Shown one piece after another: positions 27,867 through 35,868 of a DNA stretch of 64,000 nt. The notes under the pieces were generated by a model. It was given only the letters and a program-made list of their open reading frames with translations, ran no database searches and was not told where the DNA came from. Position 1 is the first letter of the stretch; every line of letters starts with the position of its first letter. Source of the stretch: Pseudomonas sp. RSB 5.4 (GTDB taxonomy: Bacteria > Pseudomonadota > Gammaproteobacteria > Pseudomonadales > Pseudomonadaceae); assembly GCF_037126175.1 (NCBI RefSeq), contig NZ_CP146986.1, positions 5,828,501 through 5,892,500 on the forward strand, in the 5' to 3' direction. The position numbers and the translations under genes were made by a program.

Positions 27867-27958
27867 GTGGCGAGGGAGCTTGCTCCCGCTGGGTCTGCGA
27901 AGCAGGCCGCTTTTTGAGGGCCGCTTCGCGACCCAGCGGGAGCAAGCTCCCTCGCCAC
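27867..27958. repeat. REPIN of a second REP family
   Basis: Facing arms GTGGCGAGGGAGCTTGCTCC (left) and its complement (right) span 92 nt. The arm sequence differs from the other elements here (GGGAGC/GCTCCC stem preceded by GTGGCGA), so it belongs to a different REP family. It lies between the divergent ndvB and tcdA genes. The remaining part of the 27671-28059 gap holds the tcdA promoter box and little else. Confidence 0.88.
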
Positions 27959-28027
27959 AAAGGTTGTGTGAAAACGGCTGCGTGCACCGTTCATAGCGTC
28001 AAAGATGCTCTTGGCCGCCGACGGCCC

Positions 28028-28033
28028 TATAAT
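28028..28033 (+). promoter_or_regulatory. Consensus -10 box for tcdA
   Basis: A perfect TATAAT lies 26 nt upstream of the tcdA ATG. No good TTGACA box is found at 16-18 nt; the TTGGCC at 28011 is too close. The short leader it predicts leaves room only for the GGGG ribosome site. Confidence 0.5.
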
Positions 28034-28059
28034 GCGCGCCGGTTTTTGGGGTAATGGTC

Positions 28060-28872
28060 ATGAGTACAGAAGATCCGCGGTTTGCAGGCATCGCCCGTTT
28101 GTATGGCATCGAGGGCCTTGAGCGCCTGCGTGCGGCCCATGTTGCGATTGTCGGCGTCGGTGGCGTCGGTTCCTGGGCGGCGGAAGCCATGGCCCGCTGT
28201 GGCGTGGGCGAGATTTCGCTGTTCGACCTCGACGACGTCTGCGTCAGCAACGCCAACCGCCAGTTGCATGCGCTGGACAGCACCGTCGGCAAACCCAAGG
28301 TCGAAGTGATGGCCGAGCGCCTGCGCGGGATCAATCCGGATTGTACGGTGCATGCGGTGGCGGACTTCGTGACGCGCGACACCATGGCCGAGTACATCAC
28401 GCCGAACATCGACTGCGTGATCGACTGCATCGACGCGGTCAACGCCAAGGCTGCACTGATCGCCTGGTGCAAACGCCGCAAGATCCAGATCATCACCACT
28501 GGCGGCGCGGGTGGGCAGATCGATCCGACGCTGATTCAGGTCTGCGACCTTAACCGGACCTTCAACGATCCGCTGGCTTCGAAAGTGCGCTCGACCCTGC
28601 GCCGCGACTACGGCTTCTCGCGCACCGTGACCCGCCATTACAGCGTGCCGTGCGTGTTCTCCACTGAACAGCTGCGCTATCCGAAACCGGACGGCAGCAT
28701 CTGCTTGCAGAAGAGTTTTGTCGGCGATGGCGTGAAGCTCGACTGCGCCGGCGGGTTTGGCGCAGTGATGATGGTCACGGCGACGTTCGGCATGGTCGCG
28801 GCGACCAAGGCTGTGGACAAGATTGTGGCGGGTGTGCGGCGGCCGGCGGATCGCATCAAACCTCAGGTCTGA
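28060..28872 (+). CDS. tcdA: tRNA threonylcarbamoyladenosine dehydratase (CsdL/TcdA)
   Basis: The 270-residue E1-like ATP-dependent enzyme cyclises t6A37 of tRNA to ct6A. The nucleotide-binding motif GVGGVGSWAAE (from residue 32) is followed by FDLDDV and SNANRQ, as in MoeB/ThiF relatives; CIDAVNAKAALI and TTGGAGGQIDPT complete the fold. I prefer the ATG at 28060, which has GGGG at a good distance; an in-frame ATG two codons earlier is too near it. It converges on csdE-csdA, the cysteine desulfurase pair that is also grouped with this gene in E. coli. Confidence 0.95.
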   Translation: MSTEDPRFAGIARLYGIEGLERLRAAHVAIVGVGGVGSWAAEAMARCGVGEISLFDLDDVCVSNANRQLHALDSTVGKPKVEVMAERLRGINPDCTVHAVADFVTRDTMAEYITPNIDCVIDCIDAVNAKAALIAWCKRRKIQIITTGGAGGQIDPTLIQVCDLNRTFNDPLASKVRSTLRRDYGFSRTVTRHYSVPCVFSTEQLRYPKPDGSICLQKSFVGDGVKLDCAGGFGAVMMVTATFGMVAATKAVDKIVAGVRRPADRIKPQV

Positions 28873-28891
28873 GGTTGTCAGTGATGGCCTC

Positions 28892-28966
28892 TTCGCGAGC
28901 AAGCCCGCTCCCACGTTGGATCTGTGGCGTTCACAAATCCCCTGTGGGAGCGGGCTTGCTCGCGAA
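28892..28966. repeat. REP pair in outward order
   Basis: A reverse REP (TTCGCGAGCAAGCCCGCTCC) is followed by a forward one, 75 nt in all with a central spacer of about 27 nt. It occupies almost the whole gap between the convergent tcdA and csdE and may serve as their shared 3' end. Confidence 0.88.
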
Positions 28967-28971
28967 GGCGA

Positions 28972-29376
28972 TCAGCCTGCCAACTCATTCATGCGCTTGA
29001 GCACGGCATTCAAGCCATTACTGCGCGACGGCGACAATTGCCGCGACAGCCCCAGTTGATTGAACCAGTCGGGCAAATCCACCTGCTGCAACTCGGCAGC
29101 GCTCAAACCGTTGACCCGCAACAGCAGCAACGCCACCAACCCGCGAATCATCCGCGCATCGCTGGCAGCGCTGAATTGCCAGTGGCCGTCCTGCAATTCC
29201 CCCACCAGCCACATCTGACTTTCACAGCCATGCACGCGGTTGGCCTCGCATTTGTCCGCGTCATCCAGCGGCGGCAGACGATCGCCAAACTGCATCAGCA
29301 ACCGTGCGCGCTGTTCCCAACCGGCAGCATTCTGAAAGGTCTGCAGCGCTTCGGCAGCGGCGAGCGGCAGGCTCAT
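28972..29376 (-). CDS. csdE: Sulfur acceptor protein CsdE (SufE family)
   Basis: The 134-residue SufE-type protein accepts persulfide sulfur from the cysteine desulfurase encoded just upstream. The acceptor Cys51 lies in the RVHGCESQMW motif, the family signature; Cys43 is not conserved in general. The start overlaps the csdA stop codon by 4 nt, so synthesis of the pair is coupled. Choice of CsdE over SufE rests on the absence of suf genes here and the nearby tcdA (csdL). Confidence 0.9.
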   Translation of the reverse strand: MSLPLAAAEALQTFQNAAGWEQRARLLMQFGDRLPPLDDADKCEANRVHGCESQMWLVGELQDGHWQFSAASDARMIRGLVALLLLRVNGLSAAELQQVDLPDWFNQLGLSRQLSPSRSNGLNAVLKRMNELAG

Positions 29377-30578
29377 CGCAGCAACTCCAGGGCCTGATCC
29401 AGCGCTTCGAAGAAACGCTCCAGATCCTCGGAGTCGTTGTACAGCGCCAGCGACACACGAATAGCACCGGCCAGCTCAAAGCTTTTCAGCAACGGCATGG
29501 CGCAGTGATGCCCGGCGCGCACGGCGATGCCTTGCTCGGTGAGCAGGTGCGCCAGATCGGCGTTATGCACGCCCTCGACGACGAAACTCGCCAGCGCCAG
29601 TTGCGGCTTGCCGAGCAGACGAATGCCGTTGCGCGCGGCCAGGCCTTGCAGCAGGTAGGCGTGCAGCGCCGCTTCGTGGGCCGACACCGCGTCCTGATCC
29701 AGGCCGGCCAGATAATCGAGGGTCGCGCCGAGGCCGATCACGCTGGCAATCGGCGGCGTGCCCGCCTCGAAACCCAGCGGGGCAGGGCGGAAGCGTGAAT
29801 CGTGATAATTGGCTTCCAGCACCATTTCGCCGCCGAACTGCCACGGCTGCAGTTGCTCAAGGGACTTGTTGCGCCCGAACAGCACGCCGAGACCATCGGG
29901 GCCGTACAGTTTGTGGCTGGAAAACACGTAGAAGTCGCAACCCAGCGCTTGCACGTCGTGGCGACCATGCACCACACCTTGGGCGCCATCGACCACGGTC
30001 AGCGCGTTCTGCGCCTTGGCCATCGCCAGCAGCGCCGGAAGCGGTTGCCAGGCGCCGAGCACGTTGGACAGCTGACTGACCGCCAGCAAGCGAGTGCGCG
30101 GGGTGATCAGACGCACAGCGGTGCCGAGGTCGATCACGCCGTCGGCGTCCAGCGGCAGGATCACCAGTTTCAGCTCGCGACGCTGTGCCAGTTGCTGCCA
30201 CGGCAGCAGGTTGGCGTGATGCTCCAGGGCGCTGATGACAATTTCATCGCCCGGATGGAAAAGATGCTCAAGGCCATAGGCCAGGAGATTCAGCGCGCTG
30301 GTGGCGCCGTGGGTGAAGATGATCTGCCCGCTGTCACCGGCATTCAGCCACTGGGCAACTTTCAGCCGACTGTCTTCGAACGCCTGCGTCGCGTGGGCGC
30401 CGGGCAGATGCTGCGCACGATGCACATTGGCCGCGCCGTTGGCGTAGTAGTGCGCCAGCGCGTCGAGCAGGGCCTGGGGTTTTTGCGTGGTGGCGGCATT
30501 GTCCAGATAGGTCTGGTCTTGCCGTTGCAGGGCGGCGATGGCCGGAAAATCGGCGCGCCAGGGGGAGGGAATCATCAT
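29373..30578 (-). CDS. csdA: Cysteine desulfurase CsdA (SufS-like)
   Basis: The 401-residue PLP-dependent group II desulfurase converts cysteine to alanine and an enzyme-bound persulfide for Fe-S clusters or thio-modifications. PLP-binding Lys223 is in SSHKLYGP and the catalytic Cys359 in RAGHHCAMP; YLDNAATTQKP near residue 24 and SALEHHAN at 116-123 are also conserved. Two adjacent ATG codons exist; the first has AGGG 8 nt upstream. The gene runs directly into csdE. A REPIN separates it from dapD. Confidence 0.93.
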   Translation of the reverse strand: MMIPSPWRADFPAIAALQRQDQTYLDNAATTQKPQALLDALAHYYANGAANVHRAQHLPGAHATQAFEDSRLKVAQWLNAGDSGQIIFTHGATSALNLLAYGLEHLFHPGDEIVISALEHHANLLPWQQLAQRRELKLVILPLDADGVIDLGTAVRLITPRTRLLAVSQLSNVLGAWQPLPALLAMAKAQNALTVVDGAQGVVHGRHDVQALGCDFYVFSSHKLYGPDGLGVLFGRNKSLEQLQPWQFGGEMVLEANYHDSRFRPAPLGFEAGTPPIASVIGLGATLDYLAGLDQDAVSAHEAALHAYLLQGLAARNGIRLLGKPQLALASFVVEGVHNADLAHLLTEQGIAVRAGHHCAMPLLKSFELAGAIRVSLALYNDSEDLERFFEALDQALELLR

Positions 30579-30619
30579 AGGTTCAGCCCTGTGAACTTGG
30601 GCGGGTGTACACCGAACCT

Positions 30620-30709
30620 TGTGGGAGCGGGCTTGCTCGCGAAAGCGGCGTGTCAGTCGAAATCAATGGTGACTGACGCACCGCTTTCGCGAGCAAGCCC
30701 GCTCCCACA
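30620..30709. repeat. REPIN (inverted REP pair)
   Basis: A 90-nt element with standard facing arms (GAGCGGGCTTGCTCGCG). The inner part holds its own short inverted repeat (GTGTCAGTC with GACTGACGC). It lies between the dapD stop and the csdA start on the minus strand. Confidence 0.9.
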
Positions 30710-30726
30710 GGGGATTGGGTGGCTGC

Positions 30727-31761
30727 TTAGTTGTGAGCGTGCAGCGCTTCGTTCAGTTCGATCGCCGATTTGTGGGTTTTGCACTCCACGGCACCGGTTT
30801 CCGAGTTGCGACGGAACAGCAGGTCGGTCTGACCGGCCAGTTCACGCGCCTTCACCACCTTGACCAGGTTGTTGTGCTCGTCCAGCAGCGCCACCTTGGT
30901 GCCGGCGGTCACGTACAGGCCCGACTCGACGGTGTTGCGGTCGCCCAACGGGATACCGATACCGGCGTTGGCGCCGATCAGGCAGCCTTCACCCACCTTG
31001 ATCACGATGTTGCCGCCGCCCGACAGGGTGCCCATGGTCGAGCAGCCGCCGCCCAGGTCCGAACCCTTGCCGACGAATACGCCAGCGGAAACGCGGCCTT
31101 CGATCATGCCCGGGCCTTCGGTGCCGGCATTGAAGTTGATGAAGCCTTCGTGCATTACGGTGGTGCCTTCGCCCACGTAAGCGCCCAGACGCAGACGTGC
31201 CGCGTCAGCGATACGCACGCCGGCCGGAACCACGTAGTCGGTCATTTTCGGGAACTTGTCCACCGAGAACACCTCCAGCAGCTCGCCGCGCAGACGCGCT
31301 TCCAGTTGCAGTTCGGCCAGTTCGCTCAGGTCGATTGCACCCTGGCTGGTCCAGGCCACGTTCGGCAGCAGCGGGAAGATCCCGGCCAGGCTTACGCCGT
31401 GTGGTTTGACCAGACGATGCGACAGCAGGTGCAGCTTGAGGTACGCCTCAGGCGTCGAGGTCAGTTGTGTGTCTTCGGCCAGCAGGGTGGCGACCAGTGG
31501 CTTGTGGCTCTCGGCCAGACGGGTCAGCAGCTTGCCTTGAACGGCGTCGATGCCTTTGACCGCTTCAGCCAGTTGCGCAGCCTGTGCAGTGGTGAAGGTG
31601 ATGGCCTGGTTGCCTTCGGTGTAACCGAGGATCGGCGCCACGGCGGCGACCAGTTCGGCCGACGGGTTGAGCAGTGGCTGAGCGTAGAACACTTCCAGCC
31701 ACGCGCCTTGACGGTTCTGAGTGCCGACACCAAAGGCGATGCTGAACAGAGAGTTGGACAT
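30727..31761 (-). CDS. dapD: Tetrahydrodipicolinate N-succinyltransferase
   Basis: The 344-residue enzyme transfers succinyl from succinyl-CoA to tetrahydrodipicolinate in the lysine/diaminopimelate pathway. It is the long Pseudomonas-type DapD, with an N-terminal globular region and a left-handed beta-helix in the C-terminal half, seen as hexapeptide repeats (GVRIADAARLRLGAYVGEGT, then VSAGVFVGKGSDLGGG and GANAGIGIPLGD). The ATG follows AGAGG at 7 nt. The ArsC-like gene ends 32 nt upstream and may be in the same transcript. Confidence 0.95.
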   Translation of the reverse strand: MSNSLFSIAFGVGTQNRQGAWLEVFYAQPLLNPSAELVAAVAPILGYTEGNQAITFTTAQAAQLAEAVKGIDAVQGKLLTRLAESHKPLVATLLAEDTQLTSTPEAYLKLHLLSHRLVKPHGVSLAGIFPLLPNVAWTSQGAIDLSELAELQLEARLRGELLEVFSVDKFPKMTDYVVPAGVRIADAARLRLGAYVGEGTTVMHEGFINFNAGTEGPGMIEGRVSAGVFVGKGSDLGGGCSTMGTLSGGGNIVIKVGEGCLIGANAGIGIPLGDRNTVESGLYVTAGTKVALLDEHNNLVKVVKARELAGQTDLLFRRNSETGAVECKTHKSAIELNEALHAHN

Positions 31762-31793
31762 GTGAATACCTCTAGCAATAAGTGACGGGCTGC

Positions 31794-32156
31794 TTACTTG
31801 AGTGCGGCCGCGTAGATGTCTGGCTTGAAGCCAATCAGGGTTCGGTCACCGAGATCGAGCACCGGGCGCTTGATCATCGAGGGTTGAGCGAGCATCAGTT
31901 CGATGGCTTTCGACTGGTCGAGATCGGCTTTACGTTCGTCGTCGAGTTTGCGAAAGGTCGTGCCTGCACGGTTCAACACCGTTTGCCAGCCGTGCTCGTC
32001 ACACCATTGGGTCAGGTGCTCACGGTCGATACCGGCGGTTTTGTAATCGTGGAAGTCGTAGCTGACAGCGTGTTCATCGAGCCAGGTGCGCGCCTTCTTC
32101 ATGGTGTCGCAGGCTTTGATGCCGAAAAGGTGCAACGTTTTACTTGAAACGGTCAA
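31794..32156 (-). CDS. ArsC/Spx-family reductase-like protein (YffB type)
   Basis: The 120-residue thioredoxin-fold protein carries FGIKACDTMKKA near the N-terminus with a single active-site Cys (Cys16), the hallmark of YffB/Spx-like proteins rather than true arsenate reductase. The C-terminal KRPVLDLGDRTLIGF follows the family. No ATG fits; the best start is TTG at 32156 preceded by GGGGGC at 6-7 nt. A longer frame upstream enters the REPIN and is rejected. It precedes dapD by 32 nt, a pairing common in pseudomonads. Function unknown, possibly thiol-dependent. Confidence 0.85.
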   Translation of the reverse strand: MTVSSKTLHLFGIKACDTMKKARTWLDEHAVSYDFHDYKTAGIDREHLTQWCDEHGWQTVLNRAGTTFRKLDDERKADLDQSKAIELMLAQPSMIKRPVLDLGDRTLIGFKPDIYAAALK

Positions 32157-32256
32157 GGAATCGCCCCCTTTACAGGTGCTGGGAAAAAATGGTGTCGGAT
32201 TATGCCATGACCAAACGGTTTCGCGGCGCCGAGGTTTATCTGCTTGCAAATTACCC

Positions 32257-32346
32257 TGTGGGAGCGGGCTTGCTCGCGAAAGGGCCGTGTCAGTCGAAAT
32301 CATTGCTCAATGACCCACCGCATTCGCGAGCAAGCCCGCTCCCACA
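32257..32346. repeat. REPIN (inverted REP pair)
   Basis: A 90-nt element with standard facing arms (TGTGGGAGCGGGCTTGCTCG). It lies between the divergent ArsC-like gene and the antiporter gene. Confidence 0.9.
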
Positions 32347-32449
32347 AGGGGAGTTGCGACAGGGCTGCGACATAGGTGCAAACGCCAGACGCATCCTAAG
32401 CGGCTAATATGGCAGTTCAACGCTGTCGATTGTCTGAGATATCCGCTTT

Positions 32450-34081
32450 ATGCAAACCGCTTACACCGTCCTTATCCTGCTGATGCTGGTCAGCGTTTCG
32501 CGTCTGGTAGGACGGGTCATCCCGCTGCCGCTACCCCTCGTGCAAATCGCCGCCGGTGCCTTACTGGCCTGGCCGACACTGGGCCTGCACGTGGCGCTGG
32601 ATCCGGAACTGTTCCTGTTTCTGTTCCTGCCGCCGCTGCTGTTTTCCGACGGCTGGCGCATGCCCAAACGCGAGTTCTGGCATTTGCGTGGGCCGATCCT
32701 GACGCTGGCGGTGGGCCTGGTGCTGTTCACCGTGGTTGGCGCCGGGTACTTCATTCACTGGCTGCTGCCGAGCATTCCGCTGCCGGTAGCCTTTGCTCTG
32801 GCCGCCGTGCTGTCGCCGACCGACGCCGTGGCCGTCTCGGCCATCTCGCAAAACCGTTTGCCGACGCCGCTGATGCACATGCTGCAGGGCGAGGCGCTGA
32901 TGAACGACGCGTCGGGTCTGGTGACGTTCAAGTTTGCCCTCGTCGCGGCAGTGACCGGGGTGTTCTCGCTGGCCAATGCCAGCCTGACCTTCGTGCTGGT
33001 GGCGGTCGGCGGGCTGGCGGTCGGTGTTGCGCTGAGCTGGTTGGTCGGGCGTTTGCGCGCATGGATGATTGCCCGTGGCTGGGACGATCCGGCCACCCAT
33101 GTGGTGTTCATGTTGCTGTTGCCGTTCGCCGCTTATGTACTGGCCGAGCGACTGGGTGCATCGGGGATTCTTTCGGCCGTCGCGGCGGGGATGATGCAGA
33201 GCTGGCTCGATCTGTTGCCACGGCAGACCAGCACCCGTCTGCTCAACCGTAGCGTCTGGTCATTGCTGGAGTTCGCCTTCAACGGTTTGATCTTCCTGCT
33301 GCTGGGCCTGCAATTGCCGGACATCATCAAAGCCGTGGTCAGCCACGAACCGACGTTGTGGCCGACCCTGATGTATCGCGGCCTCGACGTGGTGGCGATT
33401 TTCCTCGCGCTGGTGCTGCTGCGTTTTATCTGGGTGCAGAGCATCTGGCGTTTGTCGGTGCTGCTGCGGCGGTTGCGCGGCAAGGGTGATCTGACGCAAG
33501 TACCCACGGCGCGCTCCTGCTGGTTGCTGACCGTTGGCGGTGTGCGCGGCGCGGTGACGCTGGCCGGTGTGATGTCGGTGCCGATGCTGATGGGGGCTGA
33601 GGCGTTTCCCGAGCGTGATCTGCTGATCTTCATCGCCGCCGGGGTGATTCTGTTGTCGCTGATTTGCGCCTGCATTGCCTTGCCGTTGCTGCTGCGTGGC
33701 ATCGAGAAAAGCCCGGACGACAAGCGTCGCCAGGAAGTGCGCGATGCCTGGCGCAAGACCGCCGAGGCGGCGATCCATGCGCTGGAAACCGAAGAGGTCG
33801 GCCCGCAGGATGCTGCGCAGGCCGCGCTCTCGGCGGAACTCAAGGCGCGAATCATGTCCGAGTATCGCCATCAGCTCGACGTCTTCAACGACTCCGCCGA
33901 AGCCCAGGCGCTGGCGTTCCAGATGGATCTGCTGGAACGCCGTTTGCGTTTGAAGGCACTGCGCGCGCAGCGCCTGGAGTTGTATAGCCTCAGCCGCCAT
34001 CATCAGATCGGCGACGACGTGTTGCGTGAAGTATTGGGCGAACTCGATTTGAGCGAGGCGAATCTGGGTCAGGTCAAATAG
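32450..34081 (+). CDS. CPA1-family Na+/H+ antiporter
   Basis: The 543-residue inner-membrane exchanger has about 12 transmembrane segments up to residue 420 and a cytosolic helical tail. Family motifs are FLFLPPLLFSDGWRM (amiloride-type region), LSPTDAVAVSAI and LQGEALMNDASGLVTF, with the paired acidic residues of the ion site; the later GGVRGAVTLAG is also typical. The charged C-terminal tail (from about 425) is rich in Glu, Ala and Arg and probably regulatory. The ATG ribosome site is poor. It converges on the protease gene with a 20-nt gap. Confidence 0.92.
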   Translation: MQTAYTVLILLMLVSVSRLVGRVIPLPLPLVQIAAGALLAWPTLGLHVALDPELFLFLFLPPLLFSDGWRMPKREFWHLRGPILTLAVGLVLFTVVGAGYFIHWLLPSIPLPVAFALAAVLSPTDAVAVSAISQNRLPTPLMHMLQGEALMNDASGLVTFKFALVAAVTGVFSLANASLTFVLVAVGGLAVGVALSWLVGRLRAWMIARGWDDPATHVVFMLLLPFAAYVLAERLGASGILSAVAAGMMQSWLDLLPRQTSTRLLNRSVWSLLEFAFNGLIFLLLGLQLPDIIKAVVSHEPTLWPTLMYRGLDVVAIFLALVLLRFIWVQSIWRLSVLLRRLRGKGDLTQVPTARSCWLLTVGGVRGAVTLAGVMSVPMLMGAEAFPERDLLIFIAAGVILLSLICACIALPLLLRGIEKSPDDKRRQEVRDAWRKTAEAAIHALETEEVGPQDAAQAALSAELKARIMSEYRHQLDVFNDSAEAQALAFQMDLLERRLRLKALRAQRLELYSLSRHHQIGDDVLREVLGELDLSEANLGQVK

Positions 34082-34101
34082 CTGTTCGCTGTCGGATGAC
34101 C

Positions 34102-34755
34102 TTACTGGCTCGTTTCCGCGGGATAGGGATAGGCCTCCGCCATGAAGGCTTTATCCTTATCGCTCAAACTGAAATTTAAAAGGTTCTGGAAGTCGCCCTG
34201 TGTCCAGGACTGATAAATAACGTAGTGCATGATCGATTTTCGGTCGTACTCCGAATAAATGCTTGCGTTGGGATCTGCGCGATCCAGATACCATTGGTGC
34301 AGTCTTTCACGCGTCTCTCTGCCTTCAGAGTCATCATCTTCCGGGTTTGGGGTGATCCCAAATTGAGCATAGATGGCTGGCTTGTCCCAGGGAATGTTTG
34401 CCGTGGGATTGGTCTGTTCATGCTCCGCGCCCAGCATGTGACCGAACTCATGCATGACATTGGCGGCGAAGTAGCGTGCCTGACTGGGTGGGTGGGGCCA
34501 GAGTGTCATGGTCGGCTCATCGGCACATAACAGAGCATCCGTCCCTATCCGAGAGGAAAACGTTCCTTCCTCACTGAGTATGCGGATATCGCCCACTTCA
34601 CCTTCGACGAAATCGAACTTCAAGTTGATGTGCGGCAACCAGTTGCTGGCAGCGGCGATGGTCGCATCCTTGAATGCCTGCGTGCCGTTGAGGAAGGCGA
34701 TGCGAAGTGTGCTGCCAGGTGTCCAGAATTTTGCCGGATTGTTTTTAGCCCACAT
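34102..34755 (-). CDS. Astacin-like (M12A) zinc metalloprotease, short form 1
   Basis: The 217-residue protein has the complete metzincin zinc site HEFGHMLGAEH (His102, Glu103, His106, His112) followed by Glu, and the Met-turn SIMHY at 174-178 (Met176). Strand-helix order (LRIAFLNG, then ASNWLPHINLKFDFVE, IRIL, GTDAL) fits an astacin-like catalytic domain. There is no signal peptide and no recognisable prodomain. I use ATG 34755, with GGGAG about 11 nt away. The paralogue at 35015-35707 lies upstream on the same strand. Composition is less GC-rich than the core genes. Substrate and export route are unknown. Confidence 0.85.
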   Translation of the reverse strand: MWAKNNPAKFWTPGSTLRIAFLNGTQAFKDATIAAASNWLPHINLKFDFVEGEVGDIRILSEEGTFSSRIGTDALLCADEPTMTLWPHPPSQARYFAANVMHEFGHMLGAEHEQTNPTANIPWDKPAIYAQFGITPNPEDDDSEGRETRERLHQWYLDRADPNASIYSEYDRKSIMHYVIYQSWTQGDFQNLLNFSLSDKDKAFMAEAYPYPAETSQ

Positions 34756-35014
34756 TTTTATTGAATCTCCCGCGTGCACTTGATGTTGCGGGAGTTAGGC
34801 GCGTGTTCGGGTTTTTTGCTTGGCTGAAGCCGTGTCAGGTACATAGCTGAACATCCATGTTTTCAATGTTGAAGTTTGACTATTCGAGTTGTGTTGCTGT
34901 TTTCGATAAGTCATTTGAGTGGGGTAGTAATAGAGCTTGAGTCGGTGAATTGATAGTGTGTAAGGTTTTTATGACGGATTACGTGCCAGCAGCACTGGTT
35001 CGGAAAGTCCCGAT

Positions 35015-35707
35015 TCAACGTGGGTAAATCAAGCGCATGAGCTCTTTGTCTTTCTCACTGATTTCGCGGTTTATCGGGTTTGCCCAATTGCCAAGTGTCA
35101 AATTGTTGGAAATCGGATGGTGCATGATGGATTTTCGATCGTACGGCAAGTAAAGCGCGTCGGCATCGTTAAAAGGCGTAAATATGTTGTCGTCAACTTG
35201 GCCTGGCGATAGGGGATTTAACGGTCTGTTTTGGTAGTAGTGGTAAACATTTTCTTTGTTCCAGGGGATTTGCGCCTTGGGATGCTGGTGTTCGTGCATT
35301 GCGCCCAGTGCGTGGCCAAACTCATGCGTGACGACGGTCTCGAAGTCTTCGTGTTCGGGGTCGATGCCAAGCCACATGGTTGGCGTGTCAGGAAACATCT
35401 CCAGTGCGTCGGTGCCCAGAAATGAACTGTTCACATCGCCCTCTGTGGAAATTCGGATGTGACCCTCTACGCCCTCGACGAACTCAAATTTCAAACTGAT
35501 ATAAGGAAGCCAGCGTTCGGCGGCGGCAATGATTTTCTTTTTGTGTTCCGGTGTTGGATTGTCCATGAACGCTATTTTCAGGGTGGATCGGCTTGGCCAG
35601 GTTTTGGAGTAGTGCACTAAAGCACGTTTTTTTCGGCTGTTTCCGAGACTCTTGGCTTTTGCCTCTTTAGGCGGTTCCTGAAGTGTGCAGTATTGAAAGC
35701 TATCCAT
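35015..35707 (-). CDS. Astacin-like (M12A) zinc metalloprotease, short form 2
   Basis: The 230-residue protein has the zinc site HEFGHALGAMH (His128, Glu129, His132, His138) followed by EHQHP, and the Met-turn SIMHH at 194-198 (Met196). It aligns along its length with the neighbouring protease (STLKIAF, RWLPYISLKFEFVEG, GTDALEM, PTMWLGI). A basic, Lys-rich N-terminus (residues 14-35) replaces any signal peptide. The ATG has AAGGAAG about 10 nt upstream. The gap of 259 nt to the next protease gene (34756-35014) is AT-rich and holds no other gene that I can support, so the second gene may have its own promoter. Confidence 0.85.
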   Translation of the reverse strand: MDSFQYCTLQEPPKEAKAKSLGNSRKKRALVHYSKTWPSRSTLKIAFMDNPTPEHKKKIIAAAERWLPYISLKFEFVEGVEGHIRISTEGDVNSSFLGTDALEMFPDTPTMWLGIDPEHEDFETVVTHEFGHALGAMHEHQHPKAQIPWNKENVYHYYQNRPLNPLSPGQVDDNIFTPFNDADALYLPYDRKSIMHHPISNNLTLGNWANPINREISEKDKELMRLIYPR

Positions 35708-35832
35708 ATTTTGTTTTCTTCCTTGATTTGTTTTAGTTGTTTTTTGCGCATGCAAAAGATCACTGCACAAGATTAAGCTTTGGGCAGTGTCTGGAATAGT
35801 CGTAAAGTGGTTTTAAATGTAACTTGGGGATG

Positions 35833-35860
35833 TATCCGTGCCAGATGACTGGCACGGATA
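35833..35860. terminator. Perfect 12-bp hairpin after dapC
   Basis: TATCCGTGCCAG and CTGGCACGGATA pair with an ATGA loop. It lies 8 nt past the dapC stop on the minus strand and insulates dapC from the protease pair. A U-run is lacking. Confidence 0.65.
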
Positions 35861-35868
35861 TTAGAAAG

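Noticed and set aside
31794..32156. Arsenate reductase
   Set aside because: The active-site context (GIKACDTMKKA) is that of YffB/Spx-like proteins, and no ars genes are near.
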